Shown: positions 23,992 through 40,100 of the stretch, one piece after another
How the letters are laid out: each line of letters opens with the position of its first letter
Numbering within the stretch: the stretch's first letter is position 1
NCBI GenBank assembly: GCA_037013495.1
Contig: CM072801.1
Span: 75,439,816-75,503,815 of the forward strand
Direction: 5' to 3'
DNA length: 64,000 nucleotides
Source of the DNA: Hippophae tibetana
Lineage: Eukaryota > Streptophyta > Magnoliopsida > Rosales > Elaeagnaceae
Translations under genes and position numbers: made by a program
Notes under the pieces: generated by a model
What the model saw: only the letters and a program-made list of their open reading frames with translations
Told to the model about the DNA's origin: nothing
The model's database searches: none

Positions 23992-26900
23992 CTAGTCAAA
24001 CTCAAAAAACAAAAAAAAGTAAAATATACTAACATTTTAGGGAAAACTTCGAAATGAATTCCAAATAAGAAAACAATGAAAATAAAGTAGTAAAATAACA
24101 CAAGACATGATGGACAAATTTTCGTTCTTTTGTTGGAATACGTCACTTAAGAAAGCAGAAAACAAACAAAGGGCAAAATGTTTGAAATCTAAAATTCATC
24201 AAATAGATATACGAATATAGATACACTACTTCACCAACCCAGACTATAATACCAAATGATGTGGTTCTTTTTCTCGGACAGCCTAACAACTTTAGAACTC
24301 AAAGGAATAAGAAATATTGAATTACCAAGAAAATGGTTAAGATGTAAAAATTGAAATCCTAAAGTGTTAGAACAAAAAACAAAGCAGTAAGGTGGGACCA
24401 AAATAAAAGAAGTCAATGCGTATTGTAAATGACGGAATTTGGGTTCAAAAACATGTGGAACTAAAGTATCGCTTTGGTGCGGTTTTAGGTATCGAAACAA
24501 GCTTCAATTTGTTATTTTATAATTGTAATTTCGATACACGAATTAAAATTAATAACATTTTAAAGTTGTAACCCCAATTACTCCCTTTAGTTTATTGAAA
24601 CGATGAACTGTAGTAGGTCTCTTGTTTTTCTCAAGAACAAAGACTGGTCAAGCTCAAAAAACAAAGAAAAGTAGAATATACTAACATTTTAGAGAAAACT
24701 TCGAAATGAATTCCAAATAAGAAAACAATGAAAACAAAGTAGTAAAATAACACAAGACATGATGGACAAATTTTCTTTCTTTTGTTGGAATATGTCACTT
24801 AAGAAAGCAAAAAACAAACAAAGGACAAAATGTTTGGAATATAAAATTCAACAAATAGATATACGAATATAGATACACTACTTCACCAACCCAGACTATA
24901 ATACCAAATGATGTGGTTCTTTTTCTCGGACAGCCTAACAACTTTAGAACTCAACGGAATAAGAAATATTGAATTACCAAGAAAATGATTAAGATGTAAA
25001 AATTGAAATCCTAAAGAGTTAGAACAAAAACCAACGCAGTAAGGTGGGACCAAAATAAAAGAAGTCAATGCGTATTGTAAATGACGGAATTTGGGTTCAA
25101 AAACATGGCGAACTAAAGTATCGCTTTGGTGCGGTTTTAGGTATCCAAACAAGCTTCAATTTGTTATTTTATAATTGTAATTTCGATACACGAATTAAAA
25201 TTAATAACATTTTAAAGCTGTAACCCCAATTACTCCCTTTAGTTTATTGAAACGATAAACTGTAGTAGGTCTCTTGTTTTTCTCAAGAACAAAGACTGGT
25301 CAAACTCAAAAAACAAAGAAAAGTAAAATATACTAACATTTTAGGGAAAACTTCGAAATGAATTCCAAATAAGAAAACAATGAAAATAAAGTAGTAAAAT
25401 AACACAAGACATGATGGACAAATTTTCGTTCTTTTTTTGGAATACGTCACTTAAGAAAGCAAAAAACAAACAAAGGGCAAAATGTTTGAAATCTAAAATT
25501 CAACAAATAGATATACGAATATAGATACACTACTTCACCATCCCAGACTATAATACCAAATGATGTTTATCCTTTTCGCGGACAGCCTAACAACTTTAGA
25601 ACTCAAAGGAATAAGAAATATTGAATTACCAAGAAAATGGTTTAGATGTAAAAATTGAAATCCTAAAGAGTTAGAACAAAAAACAACGCAGTAAGGTGGG
25701 ACCAAAATAAAAGAAGTCAATGCGTATTGTAAATGACGGAATTTGGGTTCAAAAACATGGCGAACTAAAGTATCGCTTTGCTGCGGTTTTAGGTATCCAA
25801 ACAAGCTTCAATTTGTTATTTTATAATTGTAATTTCGATACACGAATTAAAATTAATAACATTTTAAAGTTGTAACCCCAATTACTCCCTTTAGTTTATT
25901 GAAACGATGAACTGTAGTAGGTCTCTTGTTTTTCTCAAGAACAAAGACTGGTCAAGCTCAAAAAACAAAGAAAAGTAGAATATACTAACATTTTAGAGAA
26001 AACTTCGAAATGAATTCCAAATAAGAAAACAATGAAAACAAAGTAGTAAAATAACACAAGACATGATGGACAAATTTTCTTTCTTTTGTTGGAATATGTC
26101 ACTTAAGAAAGCAAAAAACAAACAAAGGACAAAATGTTTGGAATATAAAATTCAACAAAAAGATATACGAATATAGATAAACTACTTCACCAACCCAGAC
26201 TATAATACCAAATGATGTGGTTCTTTTTCTCGGACAGCCTAACAACTTTAGAACTCAAAGGAATAAGAAATATTGAATTACCAAGAAAATGGTTAAGATG
26301 TTAAAATTAAAATCCTAAAGAGTTAGAACAAAAAACAACGCAGTAAGGTGGGACCAAAATAAAAGAAGTCAATGCGTATTGTAAATGACGGAATTTGGGT
26401 TCAAAAACATGGCGAACTAAAGTATCGCTTTGGTGCGGTTTTAGGTATCCAAACAAGCTTCAATTTGTTATTTTATAATTGTAATTTCGATACACGAATT
26501 ACAATTAATAACATTTTAAAGCTGTAACCCCAATTAATCCCTTTAGTTTATTGAAACGATGAACTGTAGTAGGTCTCTTGTTTTTCTCAAGAACAAAGAC
26601 AGGTCAAACTCAAAAAACAAAGAAAAGTAAAATATACTAACATTTTAGGGAAAACTTCGAAATGAATTCCAAATAAGAAAACAATGAAAATAAAGTAGTA
26701 AAATAACACAAGACATGATGGACAAATTTTCGTTCTTTTGTTGGAATACGTCACTTAAGAAAGAAGAAAACAAACAAAGGGCAAAATGTTTGAAATCTAA
26801 AATTCATCAAATAGATATACGAATATAGATACACTACTTCACCAACCCAGACTATAATACCAAATGATGTGGTTCTTTTTCTCGGACAGCCTAACAACTT

Positions 26901-29207
26901 TAGAACTCAAAGGAATAAGAAATATTGAATTACCAAGAAAATGGTTAAGATGTAAAAATTGAAATCCTAAAGTGTTAGAACAAAAAACAAAGCAGTAAGG
27001 TGGGACCAAAATAAAAGAAGTCAATGCGTATTGTAAATGACGGAATTTGGGTTCAAAAACATGTGGAACTAAAGTATCGCTTTGGTGCGGTTTTAGGTAT
27101 CGAAACAAGCTTCAATTTGTTATTTTATAATTGTAATTTCGATACACGAATTAAAATTAATAACATTTTAAAGTTGTAACCTCAATTACTCCCTTTAGTT
27201 TATTGAAACGATGAACTGTAGTAGGTCTCTTGTTTTTCTCAAGAACAAAGACTGGTCAAACTCAAAAAACAAAGAAAAGTAAAATATACTAACATTTTAG
27301 AGAAAACTTCGAAATGAATTCCAAATAAGAAAACAATGAAAACAAAGTAGTAAAATAACACAAGACATGATGGACAAATTTTCTTTCTTTTGTTGGAATA
27401 TGTCACTTAAGAAAGCAAAAAACAAACAAAGGACAAAATGTTTGGAATATAAAATTCAACAAATAGATATACGAATATAGATACACTACTTCACCAACCC
27501 AGACTATAATACCAAATGATGTGGTTCTTTTTCTCGGACAGCCTAACAACTTTAGAACTCAACGGAATAAGAAATATTGAATTACCAAGAAAATGATTAA
27601 GATGTAAAAATTGAAATCCTAAAGAGTTAGAACAAAAACCAACGCAGTAAGGTGGGACCAAAATAAAAGAAGTCAATGCGTATTGTAAATAACGGAATTT
27701 GGGTTCAAAAACATGGCGAACTAAAGTATCGCTTTGGTGCGGTTTTAGGTATCCAAACAAGCTTCAATTTGTTATTTTATAATTGTAATTTCGATACACG
27801 AATTAAAATTAATAACATTTTAAAGCTGTAACCCCAATTACTCCCTTTAGTTTATTGAAACGATAAACTGTAGTAGGTCTCTTGTTTTTCTCAAGAACAA
27901 AGACTGGTCAAACTCAAAAAACAAAGAAAAGTAAAATATACTAACATTTTAGGGAAAACTTCGAAATGAATTCCAAATAAGAAAACAATGAAAATAAAGT
28001 AGTAAAATAACACAAGACATGATGGACAAATTTTCGTTCTTTTTTTGGAATACGTCACTTAAGAAAGCAAAAAACAAACAAAGGGCAAAATGTTTGAAAT
28101 CTAAAATTCAACAAATAGATATACGAATATAGATACACTACTTCACCATCCCAGACTATAATACCAAATGATGTTTATCCTTTTCGCGGACAGCCTAACA
28201 ACTTTAGAACTCAAAGGAATAAGAAATATTGAATTACCAAGAAAATGGTTTAGATGTAAAAATTGAAATCCTAAAGAGTTAGAACAAAAAACAACGCAGT
28301 AAGGTGGGACCAAAATAAAAGAAGTCAATGCGTATTGTAAATGACGGAATTTGGGTTCAAAAACATGGCGAACTAAAGTATCGCTTTGCTGCGGTTTTAG
28401 GTATCCAAACAAGCTTCAATTTGTTATTTTATAATTGTAATTTCGATACACGAATTAAAATTAATAACATTTTAAAGCTGTAACCCCAATTACTCCCTTT
28501 AGTTTATTGAAATGATGAACTGTAGTAGGTCTCTTGTTTTTCTCAAGAACAAAGACTGGTCAAACTCAAAAAACAAAGAAAAGTAAAATATACTAACATT
28601 TTAGGGAAAACTTCGAAATGAATTCCAAATAAGAAAACAATGAAAATAAAGTAGTAAAATAACACAAGACATGATGGACAAATTTTCTTTCTTTTGTTGG
28701 AATATGTCACTTAAGAAAGCAAAAAACAAACAAAGGACAAAATGTTTGGAATATAAAATTCAACAAATAGATATACGAATATAGATACACTACTTCACCA
28801 ACCCAGACTATAATACCAAATGATGTGGTTCTTTTTCTCGGACAGCCTAACAACTTTAGAACTCAAAGGAATAAGAAATATTGAATTACCAAGAAAATGG
28901 TTAAGATGTTAAAATTAAAATCCTAAAGAGTTAGAACAAAAAACAACGCAGTAAGGTGGGACCAAAATAAAAGAAGTCAATGCGTATTGTAAATGACGGA
29001 ATTTGGGTTCAAAAACATGGCGAACTAAAGTATCGCTTTGGTGCGGTTTTAGGTATCCAAACAAGCTTCAATTTGTTATTTTATAATTGTAATTTCGATA
29101 CACGAATTAAAATTAATAACATTTTAAAGCTGTAACGCCAATTACTCCCTTTAGTTTATTGAAACGATGAACTGTAGTAGGTCTCTTGTTTTTCTCAAGA
29201 ACAAAGA
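23992..29207 (+). repeat. Tandem tetramer higher-order repeat (2 x 2,608 bp)
   Basis: Monomers 28-31 (23992-26599) and 32-35 (26600-29207) match position by position in rare marks. First monomer: AAAGTGTTAG and AACATGTGGAAC. Second: TCAACGGAA and AAAACCAACG. Third: CACCATCCC and TTTGCTGCGG. Fourth: GATGTTAAAATTAAAATC. The period is exactly four 652-bp monomers. Confidence 0.8.
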
Positions 29208-31163
29208 CTGGTCAAACTCAAAAAACAAAGAAAAGTAAAATATACTAACATTTTAGAGAAAACATCGAAATGAATTCCAAATAGGAATACAATGACAACA
29301 AAGTAGTAAAATAACACAAGACATGATGGACAAATTTTCGTTCTTTTTTTGGAATACGTCACTTAAGAAAGCAGAAAACAAACAAAGGGCAAAATTATTG
29401 AAATCTAAAATTCAACAAATAGATATACGAATATAGATACACTACTTCACCAACCCAGACTATAATACCAAATGATGTTTATCCTTTTCGCGGACAGCCT
29501 AACAACTTTAGAACTCAAAGGAATAAGAAATATTGAATTACCAAAAAAATGGTTTAGATGTAAAAATTGAAATCCTAAAGAGTTAGAACAAAAAACAACG
29601 CAGTAAGGTGGGACGAAAATAAAAGAAGTCAATGCGTATTGTAAATGACGGAATTTGGGTTCAAAAACATGGCGAACTATAGTATCGCTTTGCTGCGGTT
29701 TTAGGTATCCAAACAAGCTTCAATTTGTTATTTTATAATTGTAATTTCGATACACGAATTAAAATTAATAACATTTTAAAGTTGTAACCCCAATTACTCC
29801 CTTTAGTTTATTGAAATGATGAACTGTAGTAGGTCTCTTGTTTTTCTCAAGAACAAAGACTGGTCAAACTCAAAAAACAAAGAAAAGTAAAATATACTAA
29901 CATTTTAGGGAAAACTTCGAAATGAATTCCAAATAAGAAAACAATGAAAACAAAGTAGTAAAATAACACAAGACATGATGGACAAATTTTCTTTCTTTTG
30001 TTGGAATACGTCACTTAAGAAAGCAAAAAACAAACAAAGGACAAAATGTTTGGAATATAAAATTCAACAAATAGATATACAAATATAGATACACTACTTC
30101 ACCAACCCAGACTATAATACCAAATGATGTTTATCCTTTTCGCGGACAGCCTAACAACTTTAGAACTCAAAGGAATAAGAAATATTGAATTACCAAGAAA
30201 ATGGTTAAGATGTAAAAATTGAAATCCTAAAGAGTTAGAACAAAAAACAACGCAGTAAGGTGGGACCAAAATAAAAGAAGTCAATGCGTATTGTAAATGA
30301 CGAAATTTGTGTTCAAAAACATGGCGAACTAAAGTAACGCTTTGCTGCGGTTTTAGGTATCCAAACAAGCTTCAATTTGTTATTTTATAATTGTAATTTG
30401 GATACACGAATTAAAATTAATAACATTTTAAAGCTGTAACCCCAATTACTCCCTTTAGTTTATTGAAACGATGTACTGTAGTAGGTCTCTTGTTTTTCTC
30501 ACGAACAAAGACAGGTCAAACTCAAAAAACAAAGAAAAGTAAAATATACTAACATTTTAGAGAAAACTTCGAAATGAATTCCAAATAGGAAAACAATGAA
30601 AACAAAGTAGTAAAATAACACAAGACATGATCGACAAATTTTCGTTCTTTTTTTGGAATACGTCCCTTAAGAAAGCAGAAAACAAACAAAGGGCAAAATG
30701 TTTGAAATCTAAAATTCATCAAATAGATATACGAATATAGATACACTACTTCACCAACCCAGACTATAATACCAAATGATGTGGTTCTTTTTCTCGGACA
30801 GCCTAACAACTTTAGAACTCAAAGGAATAAGAAATATTGAATTACCAAGAAAATGATTAAGATGTAAAAATTGAAATCCTAAAGAGTTAGAACAAAAAAC
30901 AACGCAGTAAGGTGGGACCATAATAAAAGAAGTCAATGCGTATTGTAAATGACGGAATTTGGGTTCAAAAACATGGCGAACTAAAGTATCGCTTTGGTGC
31001 GGTTTTAGGTATCCAAACAAGCTTCAATTTGTTATTTTATAATTGTAATTTAGATACACGAATTAAAATTAATAACATTTTAAAGCTGTAACCCCAATTA
31101 CTCCCTTTAGTTTATTGAAACAATGTACTGTAGTAGGTCTCTTGTTTTTCTCAAGAACAAAGA

Positions 31164-34100
31164 CAGGTCAAACTCAAAAAACAAAGAAAAGTAAAATATA
31201 CTAACATTTTAGAGAAAACTTCGAAATGAATTCCAAATAGGAAAACAATGACAACAAAGTAGTAAAATAACACAAGACATGATGGACAAATTTTCGTTCT
31301 TTTTTTGGAATACGTCACTTAAGAAAGCAGAAAACAAACAAAGGGCAAAATGTTTGAAATCTAAAATTCATCAAATAGATATACGAATATAGATACACTA
31401 CTTCACCAACCCAGACTATAATACCAAATGGTTTTTATCCTTTTCGCGGACAGCCTAACAACTTTAGAACTCAAAGGAATAAGAAATATTGAATTACCAA
31501 GAAAATGGTTAAGATGTAAAAATTGAAATCCTAAAGAGTTAGAACAAAAAACAACGCAGTAAGGTGGGACCAAAATAAAAGAAGTCAATCCGTATTGTAA
31601 ATGACGGAATTTGGGTTCAAAAACATGGCGAACTAAAGTATCGCTTTGGTGCGGTTTTAGGTATCCAAACAAGCTTCAATTTGATATTTTATAATTGTAA
31701 TTTCGATACACTAATTAAAATTAATAACATTTTAAAGCTGTAACCCCAATTACACCCTTTAGTTTATTCAAACGATGAACTGTAGTAGGTCTCTTGTTTT
31801 TCTCAAGAACAAGACTGGTCAAACTCAAAAAACAAAGAAAAGTAAAATATACTAATATTTTAAAGAAAACTTCGAAATGAATTCCAAATAGGAAAACAAT
31901 GACAACAAAGTATTAAAATAACACAATACATGATGGACAAGTTTTCGTTCTTTTTTTGGAATATGTCACTTAAGAAAGTAGAAAACAAACAAAGGGCAAA
32001 ATGTTTGAAATCTAAAATTCAACAAATAGATATACGAATATAGATACACTACTTCACCAACCCAGACTATAATACCAAATGATGTTTATCCTTTTCGTGG
32101 ACAACCTAACAACTTTAGAACTCAAAGAAATAAGAAATATTGAATTACCAAGAAAATGGTTAAGATGTAAAAATTGAAATCCTAAAGAGTTAGAACAAAA
32201 AACAACGCAGTAAGGTGGGACCAAAATAAAAGAAGTCAATGCGTATTGTAAATGACGGAATTTGGGTTCAAAAACATGGCGAACTAAAGTATCGCTTTGG
32301 TGCGGTTTTAGGTATCCAAACAAGCTTCAATTTGTTATTTTATAATTGTAATTTCGATACACGAATTAAAATTAATAACATTTTAAAGCTGTAACCCCAT
32401 TTACTCCCTTTAGTTTATTGAAACGATGAACTGTAGTAGGTCTCTTGTTTTTCTCAAGAACAAAGACTGGTCAAACTCAAAAAACAAAGAAAAGTAAAAT
32501 ATACTAACATTTTAGGGAAAACTTCGAAATGAATTCCAAATAAGAAAACAATGAAAACAAAGTAGTAAAATAACACAAGACATGATGGACAAATTTTCTT
32601 TCTTTTGTTGGAATACGTCACTTAAGAAAGCAAAAAACAAACAAAGGACAAAATGTTTGGAATATAAAATTCAACAAATAGATATACAAATATAGATACA
32701 CTACTTCACCAACCCATACTATAATACCAAATGATGTTTATCCTTTTCGCGGACAGCCTAACAACTTTAGAACTCAAAGGAATAAGAAATATTGAATTAC
32801 CAAGAAAATGGTTAAGATGTAAAAATTGAAATCCTAAAGAGTTAGAACAAAAAACAACGCAGTAAGGTGGGACCAAAATAAAAGAAGTCAATGCGTATTG
32901 TAAATGACGGAATTTGGGTTCAAAAACATGGCGAACTAAAGTATCGCTTTGGTGCGGTTTTAGGTATCCAAACAAGCTTCAATTTGTTATTTTATAATTG
33001 TAATTTCGATACACGAATTAAAATTAATAACATTTTAAAGCTGTAACCCCATTTACTCCCTTTAGTTTATTGAAACGATGAACTGTAGTAGGTCTCTTGT
33101 TTTTCTCAAGAACAAAGACTGGTCAAACTCAAAAAACAAAGAAAAGTAAAATATACTAACATTTTAGGGAAAACTTCGAAATGAATTCCAAATAAGAAAA
33201 CAATGAAAACAAAGTAGTAAAATAACACAAGACATGATGGACAAATTTTCTTTCTTTTGTTGGAATACGTCACTTAAGAAAGCAAAAAACAAACAAAGGA
33301 CAAAATGTTTGGAATATAAAATTCAACAAATAGATATACAAATATAGATACACTACTTCACCAACCCATACTATAATACCAAATGATGTTTATCCTTTTC
33401 GCGGACAGCCTAACAACTTTAGAACTCAAAGGAATAAGAAATATTGAATTACCAAGAAAATGGTTAAGATGTAAAAATTGAAATCCTAAAGAGTTAGAAC
33501 AAAAAACAACGCAGTAAGGTGGGACCAAAATAAAAGAAGTCAATGCGTATTGTAAATGACGGAATTTGGGTTCAAAAACATGGCGAACTAAAGTATCGCT
33601 TTGCTGCGGTTTTAGGTATCCAAACAAGCTTCAATTTGTTATTTTATAATTGTAATTTGGATACACGAATTAAAATTAATAACATTTTAAAGCTGTAACC
33701 CCAATTACTCCCTTTAGTTTATTGAAACGATGTACTGTAGTAGGTCTCTTGTTTTTCTCAAGAACAAAGACAGGTCAAACTCAAAAAACAAAGAAAAGTA
33801 AAATATACTAACATTTTAGAGAAAACTTCGAAATGAATTCCAAATAGGAAAACAATGAAAACAAAGTAGTAAAATAACACAAGACATGATGGACAAATTT
33901 TCGTTCTTTTTTTGGAATACGTCACTTAAGAAAGCAGAAAACAAACAAAGGGCAAAATGTTTGAAATCTAAAATTCATCAAATAGATATACGAATATAGA
34001 TAAACTACTTCACCAACCCAGACTATAATACCAAATGATGTGGTTCTTTTTCTCGGACAGCCTAACAACTTTAGAACTCAAAGGAATAAGAAATATTGAA

Positions 34101-37100
34101 TTACCAAGAAAATGATTAAGATGTAAAAATTGAAATCCTAAAGAGTTAGAACAAAAAAAACGCAGTAAGGTGGGACCAAAATAAAAGAAGTCAATGTGTA
34201 TTGTAAATGACGGAATTTGGGTTCAAAAACATGGCGAACTAAAGAATCGCTTTGGTGCGGTTTTAGGTATCCAAACAAGCTTCAATTTGTTATTTTATAA
34301 TTGTAATTTGGATACACGAATTAAAATTAATAACATTTTAAAGCTGTAACCCCAATTACTCCCTTTAGTTTATTGAAACGATGTACTGTAGTAGGTCTCT
34401 TGTTTTTCTCAAGAACAAAGACAGGTCAAACTCAAAAAACAAAGAAAAGTAAAATATACTAACATTTTAGAGAAAACTTCGAAATGAATTCCAAATAGGA
34501 AAACAATGACAACAAAGTAGTAAAATAACACAAGACATGATGGACAAATTTTCGTTCTTTTTTTGGAATACGTCACTTAAGAAAGTAGAAAACAAACAAA
34601 GGGCAAAATGTTTGAAATCTAAAATTCATCAAATAGATATACGAATATAGATACACTACTTCACCAACCCAGACTATAATACCAAATGGTTTTTATCCTT
34701 TTCGCGGACAGCCTAACAACTTTAGAACTCAAAGGAATAAGAAATATTGAATTACCAAGAAAATGGTTAAGATGTAAAAATTGAAATCCTAAAGAGTTAG
34801 AACAAAAAACAACGCAGTAAGGTGGGACCAAAATAAAAGAAGTCAATGCGTATTGTAAATGACGGAATTTGGGTTCAAAAACATGGCGAACTAAAGTATT
34901 GCTTTGGTGCGGTTTTAGGTATCGAAACAAGCTTCAATTTGTTATTTTATAATTGTAATTTCGATACACGAATTAAAATTAATAACATTTTAAAGCTGTA
35001 ACCCCAATTACTCCCTTTAGTTTATTGAAACGATGAACTGTAGTAGGTCTCTTGTTTTTCTCAAGAACAAAGACTGGTCAAACTCAAAAAACAAAGAAAA
35101 GTAAAATATACTAACATTTTAGAGAAAACTTCGAAATGAATTCCAAATAAGAAAACAATGAAAACAAAGTAGTAAAATAACACGAGACATGATGGACAAA
35201 TTTTCTTTCTTTTGTTGGAATATGTCACTTAAGAAAGCAAAAAACAAACAAAGGACAAAATGTTTGGAATATAAAATTCAACAAATAGATATACGAATAT
35301 AGATACACTACTTCACCAACCCAGACTATAATACCAAATGATGTTTATCCTTTTCGCGGACAGCCTAACAACTTTAGAACTCAAAGGAATAAGAAATATT
35401 GAATTACCAAGAAAATGGTTAAGATGTAAAAATTGAAATCCTAAAGAGTTAGAACAAAAAACAACGCAGTAAGGTGGGACCAAAATAAAAGAAGTCAATG
35501 CGTATTGTATATGACGGAATTTGGGTTCAAAAACATGGCGAACTAAAGTATCGCTTTGGTGCGGTTTTAGGTATCCAAACAAGCTTCAATTTGTTATTTT
35601 ATAATTGTAATTTGGATACACGAATTAAAATTAATAACATTTTAAAGCTGTAACCCCAATTACTCCCTTTAGTTTATTGAAACGATGTACTGTAGTAGGT
35701 CTCTTGTTTTTCTCAAGAACAAAGACTGGTCAAACTCAAAAAACAAAGAAAAGTAAAATATACTAATATTTTAAAGAAAACTTCGAAATGAATTGCAAAT
35801 AGGAAAACAATGACAACAAAGTAGTAAAATAACACAAGACATGATGGACACAATTTCGTTCTTTTTTTGGAATATGTCACTTAAGAAAGCAGAAAACAAA
35901 CAAAGGGCAAAATGTTTGAAATCTAAAATTCAACAAATAGATATACGAATATAGATACACTACTTCACCAACCCAGACTATAATACCAAATGATGTTTAT
36001 CCTTTTCGCGGACAGCCTAACAACTTTAGAACTCAAAGGAATAAGAAATATTGAATTACCAAGAAAATGGTTAAGATGTAAAAATTGAAATCCTAAAGAG
36101 TTAGAACAAAAAACAACGCAGTAAGGTGGGACCAAAATAAAAGAAGTCAATGCGTATTGTAAATGACGGAATTTGGGTTCAAAAACATGGCGAACTAAAG
36201 TATCGCTTTGCTGCGGTTTTAGGTATCCAAACAAGCTTCAATTTGTTATTTTATAATTGTAATTTGGATACACGAATTAAAATTAATAACATTTTAAAGC
36301 TGTAACCCCAATTACTCCCTTTAGTTTATTGAAACGATGTACTGTAGTAGGTCTCTTGTTTTTCTCAAGAACAAAGACAGGTCAAACTCAAAAAACAAAG
36401 AAAAGTAAAATATACTAACATTTTAGAGAAAACTTCGAAATGAATTCCAAATAGGAAAACAATGAAAACAAAGTAGTAAAATAACACAAGACATGATGGA
36501 CAAATTTTCGTTCTTTTTTTGGAATACGTCACTTAAGAAAGCAGAAAACAAACAAAGGGCAAAATGTTTGAAATCTAAAATTCATCAAATAGATATACGA
36601 ATATAGATACACTACTTCACCAACCCAGACTATAATACCAAATGGTTTTTATCCTTTTCGCGGACAGCCTAACAACTTTAGAACTCAAAGGAATAAGAAA
36701 TATTGAATTACCAAGAAAATGGTTAAGATGTAAAAATTGAAATCCTAAAGAGTTAGAACAAAAAACAACGCAGTAAGGTGGGACCAAAATAAAAGAAGTC
36801 AATGCGTATTGTAAATGACGGAATTTGGGTTCAAAAACATGGCGAACTAAAGTATCGCTTTGGTGCGGTTTTAGGTATCCAAACAAGCTTCAATTTGATA
36901 TTTTATAATTGTAATTTCGATACACGAATTAAAATTAATAACATTTTAAAGCTGTAACCCCAATTACACCCTTCAGTTTATTCAAACGATGAACTGTAGT
37001 AGGTCTCTTGTTTTTCTCAAGAACAAGACTGGTCAAACTCAAAAAACAAAGAAAAGTAAAATATACTAATATTTTAAAGAAAACTTCGAAATGAATTCCA

Positions 37101-40100
37101 AATAGGAAAACAATGACAACAAAGTATTAAAATAACACAATACATGATGGACAAGTTTTCGTTCTTTTTTTGGAATATGTCACTTAAGAAAGTAGAAAAC
37201 AAACAAAGGGCAAAATGTTTGAAATCTAAAATTCAACAAATAGATATACGAATATAGATACACTACTTCACCAACCCAGACTATAATACCAAATGATGTT
37301 TATCCTTTTCGTGGACAACCTAACAACTTTAGAACTCAAAGAAATAAGAAATATTGAATTACCAAGAAAATGGTTAAGATGTAAAAATTGAAATCCTAAA
37401 GAGTTAGAACAAAAAACAACGCAGTAAGGTGGGACCAAAATAAAAGAAGTCAATGCGTATTGTAAATGACGGAATTTGGGTTCAAAAACATGGCGAACTA
37501 AAGTATCGCTTTGGTGCGGTTTTAGGTATCCAAACAAGCTTCAATTTGTTATTTTATAATTGTAATTTCGATACACGAATTAAAATTAATAACATTTTAA
37601 AGCTGTAACCCCATTTACTCCCTTTAGTTTATTGAAACGATGAACTGTAGTAGGTCTCTTGTTTTTCTCAAGAACAAAGACTGGTCAAACTCAAAAAACA
37701 AAGAAAAGTAAAATATACTAACATTTTAGGGAAAACTTCGAAATGAATTCCAAATAAGAAAACAATGAAAACAAAGTAGTAAAATAACACAAGACATGAT
37801 GGACAAATTTTCTTTCTTTTGTTGGAATACGTCACTTAAGAAAGCAAAAAACAAACAAAGGACAAAATGTTTGGAATATAAAATTCAACAAATAGATATA
37901 CAAATATAGATACACTACTTCACCAACCCAGACTATAATACCATATGATGTTTATCCTTTTCGCGGACAGCCTAACAACTTTAGAACTCAAAGGAATAAG
38001 AAATATTGAATTACCAAGAAAATGGTTAAGATGTAAAAATTGAAATCCTAAAGAGTTAGAACAAAAAACAACGCAGTAAGGTGGGACCAAAATAAAAGAA
38101 GTCAATGCGTATTGTAAATGACGGAATTTGGGTTCAAAAACATGGCGAACTAAAGTATCGCTTTGCTGCGGTTTTAGGTATCCAAACAAGCTTCAATTTG
38201 TTATTTTATAATTGTAATTTGGATACACGAATTAAAATTAATAACATTTTAAAGCTGTAACCCCAATTACTCCCTTTAGTTTATTGAAACGATGTACTGT
38301 AGTAGGTCTCTTGTTTTTCTCAAGAACAAAGACAGGTCAAACTCAAAAAACAAAGAAAAGTAAAATATACTAACATTTTAGAGAAAACTTCGAAATGAAT
38401 TCCAAATAGGAAAACAATGAAAACAAAGTAGTAAAATAACACAAGACATGATGGACAAATTTTCGTTCTTTTTTTGGAATACGTCACTTAAGAAAGCAGA
38501 AAACAAACAAAGGGCAAAATGTTTGAAATCTAAAATTCATCAAATAGATATACGAATATAGATAAACTACTTCACCAACCCAGACTATAATACCAAATGA
38601 TGTGGTTCTTTTTCTCGGACAGCCTAACAACTTTAGAACTCAAAGGAATAAGAAATATTGAATTACCAAGAAAATGATTAAGATGTAAAAATTGAAATCC
38701 TAAAGAGTTAGAACAAAAAACAACGCAGTAAGGTGGGACCAAAATAAAAGAAGTCAATGTGTATTGTAAATGACGGAATTTGGGTTCAAAAACATGGCGA
38801 ACTAAAGAATCGCTTTGGTGCGGTTTTAGGTATCCAAACAAGCTTCAATTTGTTATTTTATAATTGTAATTTGGATACACGAATTAAAATTAATAACATT
38901 TTAAAGCTGTAACCCCAATTACTCCCTTTAGTTTATTGAAACGATGTACTGTAGTAGGTCTCTTGTTTTTCTCAAGAACAAAGACTGGTCAAACTCAAAA
39001 AACAAAGAAAAGTAAAATATACTAACATTTTAGAGAAAACTTCGAAATGAAATCCAAATAAGAAAACAATGAAAACAAAGTAGTAAAATAACACGAGACA
39101 TGATGGACAAATTTTCTTTCTTTTGTTGGAATATGTCACTTAAGAAAGCAAAAAACAAACAAAGGACAAAATGTTTGGAATATAAAATTCAACAAATAGA
39201 TATACGAATATAGATACACTACTTCACCAACCCAGACTATAATACCAAATGGTTTTTATCCTTTTCGCGGACAGCCTAACAACTTTAGAACTCAAAGGAA
39301 TAAGAAATATTGAATTACCAAGAAAATGGTTAAGATGTAAAAATTGAAATCCTAAAGAGTTAGAACAAAAAACAACGCAGTAAGGTGGGACCAAAATAAA
39401 AGAAGTCAATGCGTATTGTAAATGACGGAATTTGGGTTCAAAAACATGGCGAACTAAAGTATCGCTTTGGTGCGGTTTTAGGTATCGAAACAAGCTTCAA
39501 TTTGTTATTTTATAATTGTAATTTCGATACACGAATTAAAATTAATAACATTTTAAAGCTGTAACCCCAATTACTCCCTTTAGTTTATTGAAACGATGAA
39601 CTGTAGTAGGTCTCTTGTTTTTCTCAAGAACAAAGACTGGTCAAACACAAAAAACAAAGAAAAGTAAAATATACTAACATTTTAGAGAAAACTTCGAAAT
39701 GAATTCCAAATAAGAAAACAATGAAAACAAAGTAGTAAAATAACACGAGACATGATGGACAAATTTTCTTTCTTTTGTTGGAATATGTCACTTAAGAAAG
39801 CAAAAAACAAACAAAGGACAAAATGTTTGGAATATAAAATTCAACAAATAGATATACGAATATAGATACACTACTTCACCAACCCAGACTATAATACCAA
39901 ATGATGTGGTTCTTTTTCTCGGACAGCCTAACAACTTTAGAACTCAAAGGAATAAGAAATATTGAATTACCAAGAAAATGATTAAGATGTAAAAATTGAA
40001 ATCCTAAAGAGTTAGAACAAAAAACAACGCAGTAAGGTGGGACCAAAATAAAAGAAGTCAATGCGTATTGTAAATGACGGAATTTGGTTTCAAAAACATG

